From NCBI RefSeq assembly GCF_019112545.1, contig NW_025064882.1, positions 147,575 to 211,574 of the forward strand: a stretch of 64,000 nt of DNA, given 5' to 3'. Each line of letters starts with the position of its first letter. The first letter of the stretch is position 1. Below are positions 24,366 to 36,200 of the stretch, in pieces. The notes under the pieces are model-generated. The model saw nothing but the letters and a program-made list of their open reading frames with translations. It ran no database searches and had not been told where the DNA came from. This DNA is from Guyanagaster necrorhizus (lineage: Eukaryota > Basidiomycota > Agaricomycetes > Agaricales > Physalacriaceae). The translations under genes and the position numbers were made by a program.

Positions 24366-24734
24366 TTATACTCTCTGTCGTGGTTCTCCCACATCGCAGC
24401 TTTGGGGCTTCATGTCGTTTTCGCACCAATCGCTGATAACTCTTTCGAGACTTACCAAATGGCACTCATATAGGTAACGCCCAAGAGACCAAACTTGTAT
24501 CAGCAGCTTTTCTCTGGCGTCATGGGCGGTGAATTTAAGCGAAAGGTGATGCGGTATCGCATGCTCAATACCTTCCATTGGAGAGAGCTTTGTTTCCATC
24601 CTAGCAATCTTGTCTTGTGTTTTATGAAAGTCAATCAGTCCTGCCGACCAGAGATCTGCGATAGAATGGAAGACGAAAAGCGGGAATATTGCCACGTGAT
24701 AGAAATGACTTGACCCAAATAATACCATCATCAT
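24366..24734 (-). CDS. Unrecognised 122-residue frame, doubtful gene
   Basis: An open frame between PEX3 and the next gene, on the minus strand. It has a hydrophobic start (VAIFPLFVFHSIADLW) and a more polar remainder ending SDWCENDMKPQSCDVGEP. I recognise no family. Its 5' end touches the promoter of the small plus-strand gene at 24741. CpG content is normal for the host island. It may be a real short gene, the relic of a longer one, or chance; nothing else supports it. Confidence 0.25.
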   Translation of the reverse strand: MMMVLFGSSHFYHVAIFPLFVFHSIADLWSAGLIDFHKTQDKIARMETKLSPMEGIEHAIPHHLSLKFTAHDAREKLLIQVWSLGRYLYECHLVSLERVISDWCENDMKPQSCDVGEPRQRV

Positions 24735-24740
24735 CGAGCA

Positions 24741-25173
24741 ATGGTATGTCGTCGTCGTCCATAGGACATATATTGACGCTCTGCAGGGTGGAGGTGGACG
24801 ATATCCCTATCCCAAGTATGTTTGGTCACCAGCTGGTGAGTAGTCTCCCTGCATTGGTGATATCACGGTTGCTGACCAGTTTCAAGGTGGCTGGTGGGTT
24901 CAACCATCCAACTGGAAAGCGAACACAGTTGTCGTCGCCACCGGTATCTTTGCTATCGCTTACCTTGTTGGTTCATTGAGTGCTGCGAGAGAGGTGCGTC
25001 TACTGTATCCCTTCGTTCATTTCACAGAATGCTGACATTTAAGCAGCAACGCCCTGTAGCACCGAAGAAGTGGATTCCGTCGATGATGTGGGCGAAACAG
25101 TTCCAAGAGGTGGAGAAGGTGTGTTCCCAATGCTTTTTACCCTCCAAAGCTTATCCTCGTTCAGGAATCATAG
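24741..25173 (+). CDS. Small conserved fungal single-membrane-span protein, five coding exons
   Basis: Spliced gene missed by simple frame reading. Exons: 24741-24743 (just the ATG), 24787-24835, 24887-24993, 25047-25118 and 25165-25173; all introns are GT-AG (41-53 bp). The product is about 80 residues: a Gly-rich start, RYPYPKYVWSPAGGWW, a basic patch, one membrane span (TVVVATGIFAIAYLVGSL), then RPVAPKKWIPSMMWAKQF. I know this RYPYPK-VWSPAGGWW type of small protein as widely conserved in fungi and probably mitochondrial (possibly respiratory-complex associated), but I cannot assign a function. Splice phases keep the reading frame throughout, which strongly supports the model. The exact start is inferred. 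Confidence 0.7.
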
Positions 25174-25193
25174 TAGAAGACTCGGTCTTCTAC
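25173..25193. other. Perfect 9-bp hairpin at the gene's stop codon
   Basis: GTAGAAGAC (25173-25181), loop TCG, GTCTTCTAC (25185-25193). It begins on the last base of the stop codon of the small gene. Possible 3'-end or mRNA-stability element; no function is shown by the sequence alone. The rest of 25194-25730 holds no gene I can support. Confidence 0.5.
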
Positions 25194-25730
25194 AATGGCA
25201 GTATTATCTCTTTTGACTAGTTGGTGAGGGCGTGGCAGGTTCGAGTCCTACGTATTTCTCCTGTGCGCTTATCACAAACAGATAGTACAATTGAACAAGC
25301 CTTCTATTAGTGTAATGGCACCAGCGATGCCGAGATCAAATGTTTGTGCACAGTGGCCATGTTTCTGCCGTGCGGAATTGCAAGCTTCCGTCTGAAAAAT
25401 GACACAAGCTTCATATCGACAAGATGCTCCAAGTCCCTACTGTCCTATCGATAACAATTTCTACATTTGTATTCACATCCAGCTTCTTTCCCAGCCCAAT
25501 CCAGTCTAGCTCGCAACCTCCTGGAAATCCATACCCATATTTTCATTCGGTTTAAGGCCAGATTGATTTTGGGATTTCATTTCGTTTTCTCGTTCTTCTT
25601 CAGCGTACATAATTCATAAATGATATCAATATCGGTGGAAAGAATCCCAACACTCATTGACTCAGAGAATATGGCACATGCATCAGTCGGAATGAAGCGC
25701 TACGGCCGTTCAAGCATTGATTAGTGTATA

Positions 25731-28442
25731 TTATGAGATAGAAGGTCTGTGTATCCTATCTCGGCCTTCATCTTCACTAGTGGATTCATCAGCGCTTCCT
25801 TCATCAGTTGAATCGTCCGCAGGTTCGTCATCCTGGGCATCACCACTCTCTTCATCGCTCTCGGATTCGTCTTCTTCACTTTCCTCCTCCTCTTCGTAAA
25901 ACCTGTCCAGGTCGGTAAGAAGGACCTTTGAGCTCGTACCCTGTGTACCAGCATCCGGCCGCGATGTTGGTGTCAAGGACACTCGTTCTCGCATCTTTTG
26001 TTGTTCAGCCGAAGACAGGGCAGTGGGAACAACAGGCGGCGGAGCGATGTCCTCTTCAGTATCTCTCAAAGACGACTCTACACCCTTCTCTAACCAATCA
26101 GGGAGTATAGGTTCGCAGAGGGTGGGTTTCCCAGTCACAGCACTAGACGATCCAAGCATAACATGCGGATCTATGTAAAGTCGTCAGATCGTGGACGCTG
26201 GTGACGAGGGATTGGAGTACCTGGAACAACTGGATCGACGTCAATTACACCAGCCTTTCCCTCGAATAGTACCATCTTGACTTGTTCGCGGCGAAGGACG
26301 ACTCCTTCACGCTCTGATGGAGCATCGGCGTTGGTCACGGGAATGCTAGAATCTATCCCTGAGAGTAACGAGGATAATATTCTTGCTCGATCACGAACAT
26401 CGTAATTTGTGTCATAACGAGCGAGTAGGAAGATGTACTGGTTGAGAAGGCCCAAGGTGCGGTCAACTGGACAAAGGACGAACAATTTCGCGGCGAGGGT
26501 GACAACCTGGAGCTTGACGACGGATTCCTGAAGGATGGCTTAGCAAAGGATGGGCGGCATAAAGTTGGAACATACCTCTTGCGAAAATGTCTTGGCCATC
26601 TTCCGTAGAACATCTGGCGCCCAGTCTGTTACGCTTTCTAGGCGAGAGAGGGTTCCTTCTTCTGAGGCAGCATATTGACCTACAAGCCATACGACGCAGG
26701 CTCTGGCTTGGGGATTCCGGATGCTATCGATTTTTTGGGCAAGCTGGGATATTATAGCGAGCGGAGACTGGGATAGACCAAGGATGGTGGATCGCCTCGA
26801 AGAGAGCTGAGCCTGCACCATATTCTTGAGAACCACGACAGCGGCATTGATGATCGTGTCTATAGAGAGTGTAAGGAAAGAAGAGACAGACGGACAAGGA
26901 GCTGACCATGTTGGCTATTTATCATGCCGATTAGGGCTGTGAGGGATTGTTGAACCGATTCCGGTATAACGCCAGCGCATCGTCCAATTGCACGGATGGA
27001 CGCGGCCGCTACTTCGTCGTCAATGTCTTCTGCATAGTCCTACACTAGTTAGCAGCGTCCAGACGAATAAGGCAGTGCTCACTATGAATTCACGAAGTAT
27101 CGTCGGATAATTATCAAATGTGACGATGATTAGCATCATTTTTATCTTGTCGATTTTAACTTGCCGGAGATCATCGGAGGAAAGGATGAATCGAGAGTAG
27201 AATGGGGAAAACAGCCCCTACAAATGCCTTAGCAGGTGCAGTTAGAAATGTAAATAATGCGTACTGGGGAGGCTGAAGCGACTATCAGTATGTATGCAAG
27301 TGCAACTCGTTCTATTTCTTTAGATACTGATAGCAGCCGGACTAATGGCTGGACGATTTTGGCGTGATATGAGGGAGGTCCAGCATAGTAAAGAACCCGG
27401 GCAGCAGCCAGAACCACCTATTATCCATCATCAGAAAAGAGGTGGGAGACTTGAGATATTCGGCGTACTGCAGGGTTTCTGCTGAAGAAAAGGGGTTCCG
27501 CAGAATTCAAAAGTAGCTTTACATCTTTGTCAGTGTCTTCCTCCTCACCTCTGAGAACGGGTCGCAGTAACATCGAGCGAGAATATCGAAGAAGCAGATC
27601 AAGGAGATTGATTTGGCCCCACTCATCCACATCGACAAGCGTTTTGCAGAGACGTCGATAGTGCTTGTGCAGTAGATCGAGACGAGTGGGGCAGATGGCG
27701 TCAAAGGCGACAGCTACACTTCCAATAGATAAAGGTGATCGGTCTCGAAGAAGGGTGATGATTATCTCGATGAGGGAAGAGAGGTGGCTTGTGTCGAGGC
27801 TGGCTAAAGGGTAAAAAGAGTCTGAGAATGAAGATGCTGAATAGACATACTCGTAACATTTGGGGATGGCCAAGGCGGCGACCTTTCTGACATAAGGGCT
27901 AATATCTGCAGCACATTTCTTGATTGCCAGCACGACGATATTGCCAATCATGGGCACCTTGATTCCGCTGAGAACACGTAAGGCCATGGCACGTATGAGA
28001 GGATTGCTGTCGGTGAGATCCTTCTGGAACGTGTTGATAGAGAGAAGAGCGAGATCAGGTTCCTGCTCTGCGTATCTCAGAAGGTAGATGTAGACCAGTT
28101 TCCGTATTTCGAGATTCTGGGAGGCTACGTTCTTGACAACCTGGGCAAAGTATTCGGAGACATTACGACCTTTTGAAATGAGCTGATGAACGTGTCACTC
28201 GATGAACAGAAGAAGATGAGAAAACGTACTGCTATTAGCCTCTTCATCGCGTCAAGCTTCTCCCTATCACTGCTGGAATCGAGCTGTTTGCGAATATCTC
28301 TGCCCTTGTCGTCGGGTGAGTCGTAATACGGGGAAGTACGACCCCTCGCGATGTCCCTGGTATGCTCGCTGAGTGATTCCTGCAGTCGCAAACCCAGTCG
28401 GGAGGCATTTTCAGTGATGGAATTGAGGTATTCCCCAGACAT
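25731..28442 (-). CDS. APL6: AP-3 complex subunit beta (adaptin)
   Basis: Large subunit of the AP-3 adaptor, which sorts cargo from Golgi/endosomes to the vacuole. Start at 28440-28442 (MSGEYLNSITENASRLG), the normal short N-terminus of AP-3 beta. HEAT-type adaptin trunk follows: KGRNVSEYFAQVVKNVAS, LEIRKLVYIYLLRYAEQEPD, NPLIRAMALRVLSGIKVP (about residues 60-160), then many further exons. The tail is acidic and Ser-rich (FYEEEEESEEDESESDEESG), the hinge typical of AP-3 beta. Introns of about 50 bp are seen, for example one joining VVP to DPHVMLGSS near 26170-26220, which removes an apparent stop. About 780 residues, close to fungal relatives. No lesions found. Its start codon overlaps the edge of the plus-strand TMS1 relic. 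Confidence 0.88.
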
Positions 28443-28554
28443 GAAAGTAACAGCCAAAGTCACGGCAGGCCCTGGCCGGCCCGTGGCTCCAGCTGTTCTA
28501 TCACCTTCACCGTCACCCAAGCATGGATGTGCTTTTCTCCGAGTCCTCATCCTA

Positions 28555-29222
28555 GGAGGGCTCAATTCGGCATGCCTCGCTGGATTCGCTTTCTGCTACA
28601 CTTCGTCAGCCAGTATCCATGTTCTTCAAGTCTTGTAACTGCAATTCATCAACAACTACCCGGGTTGGATTCTCGGTATGATCTATCCGCTGTTTCTTGA
28701 ATGATTCTCTTTTTTTTTTCAGATAACGGAGTTACGATTACATCAAGATGGATTGCGATAAATGCTACGGCGTCTCGGTGGTTGGTTCTATCATTGGCTC
28801 CTGACGCTGTACTGATTGGTGCATCGTATCTGCCTTGCTGTTGCTCTCATCTATACCATCCTCGGTCAGAGGTCTCTCGCTCATCGATGTTCGGGACACC
28901 CGTGACAAACGGGGGCAATTAAAAATGGATGCGCTTTTTAACCATCAATTCATGCTTGTCTCGACATCTTTCAGGTGGTGGGCCCAAATTTCTTCTCTGG
29001 CTGGCCTTCTTCATCGTTCCCTTCATACCGAATCCGTTTTCTATGCTCTGGGGCAACTATGTGTCTATGATTGATACCACACTCTTCATTCTCCTAGGCC
29101 TGATTCCCCCCGTCGAATTCGCTCATTCGTGGTCGGAAATACGTCTAGACAATGGGGGGAATTCTTCTACAGGTTCGAATTTCTGGCATTGGGTAAAATC
29201 GTGTCCAAGGTTTTGGACTTGA
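28555..29222 (+). pseudogene. TMS1/Serinc-family membrane protein relic, N-terminal half only
   Basis: TMS1/Serinc proteins are multi-span membrane proteins linked to serine incorporation into lipids and to lipid scrambling. The order of family blocks is conserved: GGLNSACLAGFAFCYTSSAS, FFKSCNCNSSTTTRVGF, SYDYIKMDCDKCYGVS, VHRICLAVALIYTIL, DVRDTRDKRG, then FIVPFIPN to MLWGNYV and EFAHSWSE. They lie in different frames: four extra bases near 28615, a lost splice acceptor near 28815, and a one-base loss near 28912. The C-terminal half, after about 29222, is not recognisable; 29223-29517 shows nothing I can assign. Remaining introns (one before 28725, one at about 28927-28973) show it is a decayed gene and not a cDNA copy. 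Confidence 0.75.
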
Positions 29223-29517
29223 AAGCATTTAGAAGGCTGGAGAACTAGTTTTACAGTAGTTGATAGAAGCGAACAATGATGAATAACTGGCTGCTGTTGC
29301 GTATTCTGATTCATCGTCTTTGACACTGTGAGGTCACCCAAGCCCACGCTGAATCGATCTGTCCCACAGGGGGTGTTCGGTATCGTGCGCGGACGGACTC
29401 TTGTATAGCTTCCTTCTCAAGGAATCATCAAGCAATGAAATGAATCTCGTTTCTCTACTATTGCGTAATACCCACCTCGGCTTCTCCGAGAATACTCGTC
29501 TTCTTCACTTCGAATCG

Positions 29518-30731
29518 TCATCCGTACACTTCTGGTAGTTGCGTTTTGAGAAACCTCATTACGTGGTTATTGATAGCTTCAAATTCCAACAGAAACCCAT
29601 CATGTCCATCTCGTGACGGTATGATAACCAGTTCGGAATCAGGAATATGAGCAGCAATCTCCCGCTGTTCCGTTGTTGTAAACAGGCCGTCTGTAGCGAT
29701 GCCGATGACTAGAGCGCCTCGGGGAAGCTGAGAGAGTGCACGAGCAAGGCTATGTCTGCCCCGTGATAGATCGTCGAACCTAGCAATGAACTTGTGGCCC
29801 TGGTAGCGAAGATGGCTTTGAGCAGAGAAGATATTTGGCGCTAGCGACGGAGTGCAGCCATTTTGTGAAATTTTATGGCCGTCATTGTAGGCCGAAAGTG
29901 CATTAAGCGTCTGTGGTGGAGACTCTTTTAACTGATACTTCCGGCCGAACCGTTTATCGAAGGAGTCACGCGAGCGGTAGGTGAGCAAAGCGGCCATACG
30001 AGCTGCAGCCAGTCCCGAGGCGGGTTGCGAGGAATAGTAACCGTCGGCATAATGGGGGTCGCTGTAGATTGATTGACGCTGCGCTTCACCCCAGCTGATG
30101 CACCAGGCCGAATGGCGAGCCGATGTAGCGATAGGAACAACACGGCGGACGTAGTTGGGTGATGTGCAGAGCGGCAATTCTAGTACGGCAGTGCCTTTTC
30201 ACCCATCGAACCCCCAATGGCGACTGTCACGGAAACGACACCTAGGTGATCAAGTACAAGTTTATGAAGCCTAAGGAGTAGAGTCAAACAGACTGAGCGT
30301 AGGAAAATGGAAGGCATTTCTTACCGGACATCATCACGTACAGTTGAAGCAGGAAATTCAGGTCCGTAAGACTTTCCTGTATCAGGGTTGGGGCATACTG
30401 GGATACAGTACCGTAGGGTGACCCAATAACGTTTGCACAGAAAATGAAAAACCGCTTGGGATCGAAGGCTTTCCCCATTCCCATCAGCGGACCCCACCTG
30501 GATGAATGTTACTAAATAGAGTCACATCAGCAGGGGGCCCACTTACCAGTCATCAACATCGGCACTGCCAGTAAAAGCGTGGCAAATAATCATAACATTG
30601 TCCTTTGTTGCATTTAGGTGACCCCAGGTCTTGCAGGCAACAAGAACGTCACGCAGCTCCACACCAGATTCTAGGGTGAACCTGGGGACAATGAAATAGG
30701 ACTGGGATATTATGTTGTTCAACCGCGACAT
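29518..30731 (-). pseudogene. MET2: Homoserine O-acetyltransferase with two frame lesions
   Basis: MET2 transfers acetyl from acetyl-CoA to homoserine for methionine synthesis; it is an alpha/beta hydrolase. Exon 1 (minus, 30731-30546) has FTLESGVELRDVLVACKTWG and ICHAFTGSADVDDW; after a 47 bp intron come WGPLMGMGKAFDP and RFFIFCANVIGSPYGT. The nucleophile-elbow block AIGGSMG is near 30205, and the long last part (29518-30177) has YVRRVVPIATSARHSAWCIS and ends HDGFLLEFEAINNHVMRFL. Two lesions: a one-base loss near 30400 and a five-base gain at 30187-30191 (GGCAG on the plus strand, just after the nucleophile block). Together they do not restore the frame. Either a true null allele or sequence errors; the rest is very well preserved, suggesting recent loss. 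Residual start choice is uncertain. Confidence 0.72.
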
Positions 30732-30866
30732 GAGACGAGGGATCGGGTATCACGGACCGAAACATCTGGGCCGCGGTATTAGGTCATCGAAGCCATACCG
30801 CTATCCAAATCAATCCAAATTTACTCTCCTCCCATTCCTGCCTCCACCGTTCGATGACCAGAGACA
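30732..30866. promoter_or_regulatory. Divergent promoter MET2 / SPIN90
   Basis: 135 bp between the start codons of MET2 (minus) and the SPIN90/Ldb17 gene (plus). No recognisable binding site beyond CpG-normal sequence. Confidence 0.45.
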
Positions 30867-32918
30867 ATGTCTCTTGCCATGGAAGACGACTTTGGCATCG
30901 TATACGTCGTCGAGAATGCCCAGCAGTTCTGGTCAGGTACGTGTTGGTAGTATTTGTAGCCACAGCTGTTCACTGGGTCGTGTGTAGAGCTGGACGACAT
31001 TTTGACGATGCCGCGAGGAGCGCCGCCGACGCTGCAACAGTTGGACGGAATGATGAACAGGTGGCTGGGAATCTGTGCCATATATCATGGTATGTCCACT
31101 TCGACAAGCCCATCTGAATCGTGCTCATGTCTGCAGAACTCTATTTGCAAACACCACTCCAGCTGGAGCATGCGGTCGACCTTTTGCTCGATTCGGAGCT
31201 GTGGGCCTTCCACTCTGAGAGAATGTGCGAGAATCTGGCTGAGACCGCCAAGTCAAATACCGACCCACACGCTCAGCTCGTTACCTTCAATGTTCTATTA
31301 CGGTATGGCCAGCGAAAAACTGATTTCTTTCGTGCGCAAAGGCGATGGGGCACGTTGGTACCGTTGCTAATGGATCATACACTCGTGGAGATCGATGAGA
31401 ACGAGGATGGTGTCATCGAGGCTAAACTACGGCTAGTGGGCGTAAGGTTGCTGTATGAAGTCTGTCGTTGGCAAAAGCTTAGCGTCGCCGAGTTACGTGA
31501 GTACATCATGCTGTGGGTCGTGAATCTTCTAACAAATTCGTAGGCGTCTTTGACGATTCCTTTATCGATTACTTGTTTGATTTGGTGGAACAGACAAGAC
31601 ACGTCCAGGACGAGACCTTTAACTATTCTGTAATAAAACTGATAGTGAGTCCTTGTGTTCCCTTATTTCTTGTTCTCGTACTGATGGTCAACAGGTGGCA
31701 TTCAACGAGCAGTTCATGGTGGCTTCTATATGTGATCGCGAGCAAAGTGGAGTAGAGCAGAACCGTGTTCTGAGGGTGTTGATGCGGCGACTAGGTTCGA
31801 GCAAAACCTTTGGAGAGAATATGATATTTATGCTCAACAGAGCTCGTAAGCCACTGTTCTGTGACGTAGATCTTTCCTTATCAGCTTTGGTTTTAGAGCG
31901 GACATCAGACGACTTGTGCATGCAGTTACTGGTACTCAAGCTGATCTATCTGCTATTTACGACAAAGGGTACCGAAGAATATTTCTATACGAACGATCTA
32001 TGTGTATTGGTTGATGTGTTCTTGAGAGAAGTGGTTGATTTGGACGAGGACAGCGAGTCGGTAAGTCGCTTGGCTGAATGTTGGAGCTTTACTAAAGTCA
32101 TCCAGCTGCGACATACGTATCTCCGCGTATTGCATCCGCTACTAACGAAGACGCAACTCAAAGATGTACCATATAAGCGGCCCCAGATCAAGTGTGCTTT
32201 GGAGAGTTTGGTGCGGGACAGCAGAATACATGATATCAATCCAACGACCAAGAGGCTCGTGGAACGGTGTCTCGGAGGAGAATGGTGCGTGCAGCTGAAA
32301 AAGGCAGACGACGTGTCCAGATCCTCTACACCGAGCGATTCCGTTGCCCCGAGTCGGAGCCACCTAGGCCTGCCAGCAAGCGTTGACGGTATGGGTTCGG
32401 GAACGCCTGGAAAGACGCTCAAGTCTAGCCGAAGCGCAGAAAATATGGTTGCGAAGGGAGTGAATGGTATGAATTGTGCTAAGGGAATCCGTGTTGGGGC
32501 CGTGCGAAGACCGAGTAACGCCAGTGCCGGCAGTTTCTCTGGCGTGGCGACCGCTGCTCCTTCTACGTCTACATCCAAACCTCCAGTCCCCTACCCACGC
32601 CGGAAAGGAACTGCCAGCTCAGAGCATGTCGAGAGACTTCATGTTGAACGACCATCACATTCTCACCACATCGATCTCTCCTCCCAATCCGACGCTGGAG
32701 GCGAACCGGCCCGCACTAAGCTTAGGAAGCCTCCACCTGCGCCCGTGGCGGTGAGCGTTCCGTCGTCACCTGCTTTCAGGCAGCCTGGTGTCTATTCCGC
32801 TCCTCCTCCGATACCACCGAAGCGGAGAAAACCTCCAGCTGTGCCCGTCAGATCTGGCAGGCAGGTTACTGTTTTCGAGACCATCAAGACATCGGCGACG
32901 AGTCCATTGACTAGATGA
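30867..32918 (+). CDS. LDB17: SPIN90/Ldb17 (Dip1) family actin regulator
   Basis: SPIN90/Dip1/Ldb17 proteins activate Arp2/3 without a preformed actin filament and act at endocytic actin patches. Five exons: 30867-30936, 30988-31089, 31137-31496, 31544-31644 and 31695-32918, all GT-AG with phases that keep the frame. The leucine-rich helical domain covers about residues 1-440 (for example LQLEHAVDLLLDSELWAF, LVTFNVLLRYGQRKTDF, QLLVLKLIYLLFTT, LRHTYLRVLHPLL). The C-terminus is proline-rich with basic SH3-binding motifs (KPPVPYPRRKG and PPPIPPKRRKPPAVP), as in yeast Ldb17. No lesion seen; probably functional. It converges with CWH43. Confidence 0.85.
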
Positions 32919-33226
32919 ACCATCATTTGACCTATTTATTACCATTCGATTTCTCGATGTCGCACCTCGGCTGTGTTGTAATTATGTTAGTGGATCATTG
33001 CATTTTGCCCATCGAGTAGCTTACACTTGCCGTCCTGTACGCCGGTACTCCAACAGATGAATGGTTTCCTCAACTAACGAGGATTCACGCATATCTGAGA
33101 AGGGCTGTCATCGCATTGCATTGGGTATAATTACATAATACGGTCGGTACCTAGGAAAACAACAATGCAAATAATTCGTAAAGCAAAATCAAAACAGTCA
33201 GAGCGCGAATTTAAGATACGGTGTCA
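32919..33226. other. Convergent intergenic region SPIN90 / CWH43
   Basis: 308 bp between two stop codons. It should hold both 3' untranslated regions. No gene, repeat or strong structure seen. Confidence 0.6.
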
Positions 33227-36200
33227 TCATAATACAGCGTCCTCTGGAATCTGGTAATACAAAGGCTGGGAGTAGTATACATTAGGCAAGACCGACGAGC
33301 AGCGACGAAACTCGCAACCTACCGTATCGAACACATGATAGAAATGGCCATTTACACCTCCTTGCCTTTTGTTTCCGTAGTACGCCATTGGGAACCACTA
33401 ATTGTAAAGAAGACATCAGCATTGCAAGTCATGCATTGACAAAGAAACCAACGTGTTCTTCTGGAAGATCTTCCTTATGGGATCGTAGATACTGCGCTTC
33501 GTGTGTGTCGTTGACGACAGTTCTACCATGTCTGGGCAATATAAATTGTCCGACCTGAAGCTCTGTGTCTGTGATACTGCCCCGGGACACTCGAGCATAT
33601 GAAGTGCGGTAAACACCTCGGTAGAGTATATACTCGCACCTAGGTTGACGGTCCTTGCATTAACATGAAGTCGAACAATATATATATAGCTCACCATCGA
33701 TCGTCATCCTCTTCGTCGATATCATGCATTCGACCGTCAACAGTCAAAATCTCATAAGGACTCGCTGCAAATGCAATACGTGGGCAGTTCTTTTGAGAAT
33801 ATATCTATGAAGCTTACGACGTGAGGCTCCGGGCTTTGTCACGACATAGCCAAGGAATATAACCGGTTTAGGATACGATGACGCCATGATGCGAGCTAGC
33901 TCCTTGCTCTGGAGCTCACGATCCAATGGATCTTCCTCTGTGATTGACTGGTCTACACCACAAACAATAAGGTATGCCACAGCTGCGCCCACCTTGTCCA
34001 TTATGAGATACTACAACCGTGATATAGGTGCCGAAAACATCGAGCACGGCTTCAATTGCAGGTGCGAGCTCGCCGTGAGGAGAGGGTAACAGGTGATGTG
34101 TCGAGTTGATGATTGGGAACTGTATTCATAGTGTCAGCTAACCGAAATACAAGGCATTTCGATGATACCTTGGACAATAGCACAGCACCCCAGGTATGAG
34201 AATTTGGCCCTGGACCAATGTCTACGTTCTATGTATATGTTAGTATTAATCTTGGCCATAGAGAAAAATACATACATAACCCAGGTCTTCTATGATGACC
34301 CTAGTTCTATGAGATTTTCAGTACAGCTCAATTCTATAATATCATAATAGATAACTCACAAGTCCCGGTTACCAAACACCGTTCGCTACGATGTTCTGAT
34401 TAGGCGCACGAGGATTTAGCGTGTTAGAAACCTACATGTAAATCCGTTTCCAAAAAGCCGACGACGTCAAGTTCTAAATCTCTTTGGGAGTGTCAGTATA
34501 GCACGAGGATCCCCATCGAACTTAAGAGCAGCACCTTATCACGTCTCGCACCCGCCGTTGGCTATCACGACCTGCATTATCGATTCCGAAATGCAAGGTC
34601 CAGATACCTGTGCGCAAGACTCTCGGGCCAGCCCTCCATGGTTGTATGGCCGAAGAAGGCATCCTACACAATGTTGCAAGCACTGATAACATGGAAATGC
34701 AACCGAGGAGCAGAAAAGCGTAGGTCCGAACAGATGCCATCACTACAGGCTGGGGTATTCCCTTTGGCGGGACAAACGACAGAGAAAGACCCATCATTTG
34801 CGCGATTAAGACCCTGGTACAACATTGAATATACTGGAGGTGTGAAGAATTCAATCACAGTCGAAGCTCACAGGTCCGATCTTTCCCTCAGATACACGCC
34901 ACCTGGAACAAAGGCATAGGCAACAGTCCACACACTTGCTAAGCTAAGCAGGACGTAAACCAGCATAGCTGTGAAATATGTCTTGGCCACTTTTCCCGTA
35001 ACAGCAGCCAACTGCAAAATGGCCGGAATAGTCGACATGACGAAAAAGGCTAGGCCCAATCCTCCACTGTACCCTAACCAGTTGCGATATCGATACATCA
35101 CATATGAAGAGCCGGCGCCAAAAGCCAGCCAAAGAGGATGCGTCGTAAAGTTGTACCGTTTACCAGCATCAGAAGACAAGAGGATTGCGGTGAATAAACC
35201 TACAGACTGGAAAACAAGGGTTAGAGAGCCATGAAGATGCGGCTGTGGACCTCTGGGCCGTCCGTTCTCGTAACCGGTCCACGACCACGCAATCGTTGTG
35301 CTTGGATCGGAGAACAGAGTGTGTAAAGTAAAAATCAGGCTACCCAATGATATAGCACCGAACAGCCAACGATTTGCTCGTGAAGTGGCAACTTGGGCTG
35401 TGGCTCGCTGTTCAAAAGACTGTCGAAAAAAATATTCTAGGAGGCAAAGGAGCGCAAAAAGGATGCCTGCTTTGTTGTAGCCCCCCGAATGCTCGTTCAA
35501 GAACGGCCAAACTGCACGACCGTAAGAAACATTACCAGTGAAGGAGGAAAAGCATACCTGGATTGTTCGAATGATTTGCGTGTTTCAATAAACACGACAG
35601 CATAAAGCCAAGGCCTGTAGCTGCAAAGAAGGTTCATAACAATAAAGGAAATTTTCTGGGCGCATCAGGGCTCACTTATACTTTGATATCCAACAGCGTA
35701 TTCATCAGAAGCAGCCCAATCAGCTGTTTGTCTCAGAACAGCCATCGATGTGGCGAATGAGACTACAAACAGGCGTTGCAGAGGTTCTTGCAGGAGGTAC
35801 GCTGCCAAGCCAAATAATGACAAGAAATGTAGAAATATCTGGGCGGGCCGTGTTCTTGCCCAACGAAGAAGGGGGGACACAGACAGAAGGAACGGTGAGA
35901 GAACAGACAGCAGCGTGAGTTCATGACCGGCGATTCCCAACTCCCAAACGGAGAAGTAGAAAAGCGTTGGTGTCAGGGACGTGAATACTGACCAAAATAC
36001 ATATGCTGGCGAAAATGAGATGGAGAGTCAATGCAGACCGAGGATACTGAGCTCACATAAGTAAACGTCGGATATAAGGCTTACAACAGGATTTTGAACC
36101 ACAGTCAACATTTTAAATGATACAGGCTCGCGGTCAAGAGGAAGGGTTGAAACAGATGTGATCTTGTTCTCCTTGACAGGAACCACAGTTCCATTGCGAC

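Noticed and set aside
25195..25255. tRNA-like segment (D-arm-like AGTTGGTGAGGGCG and B-box-like GGTTCGAGTCC)
   Set aside because: No pairing acceptor stem or anticodon arm of proper length could be drawn; the T-stem has a mismatch. Perhaps a chance motif or a decayed tRNA fragment.
31985..32578. 197-codon minus-strand frame
   Set aside because: Antisense shadow of the last exon of the SPIN90/Ldb17 gene, which has family motifs and correct splicing.
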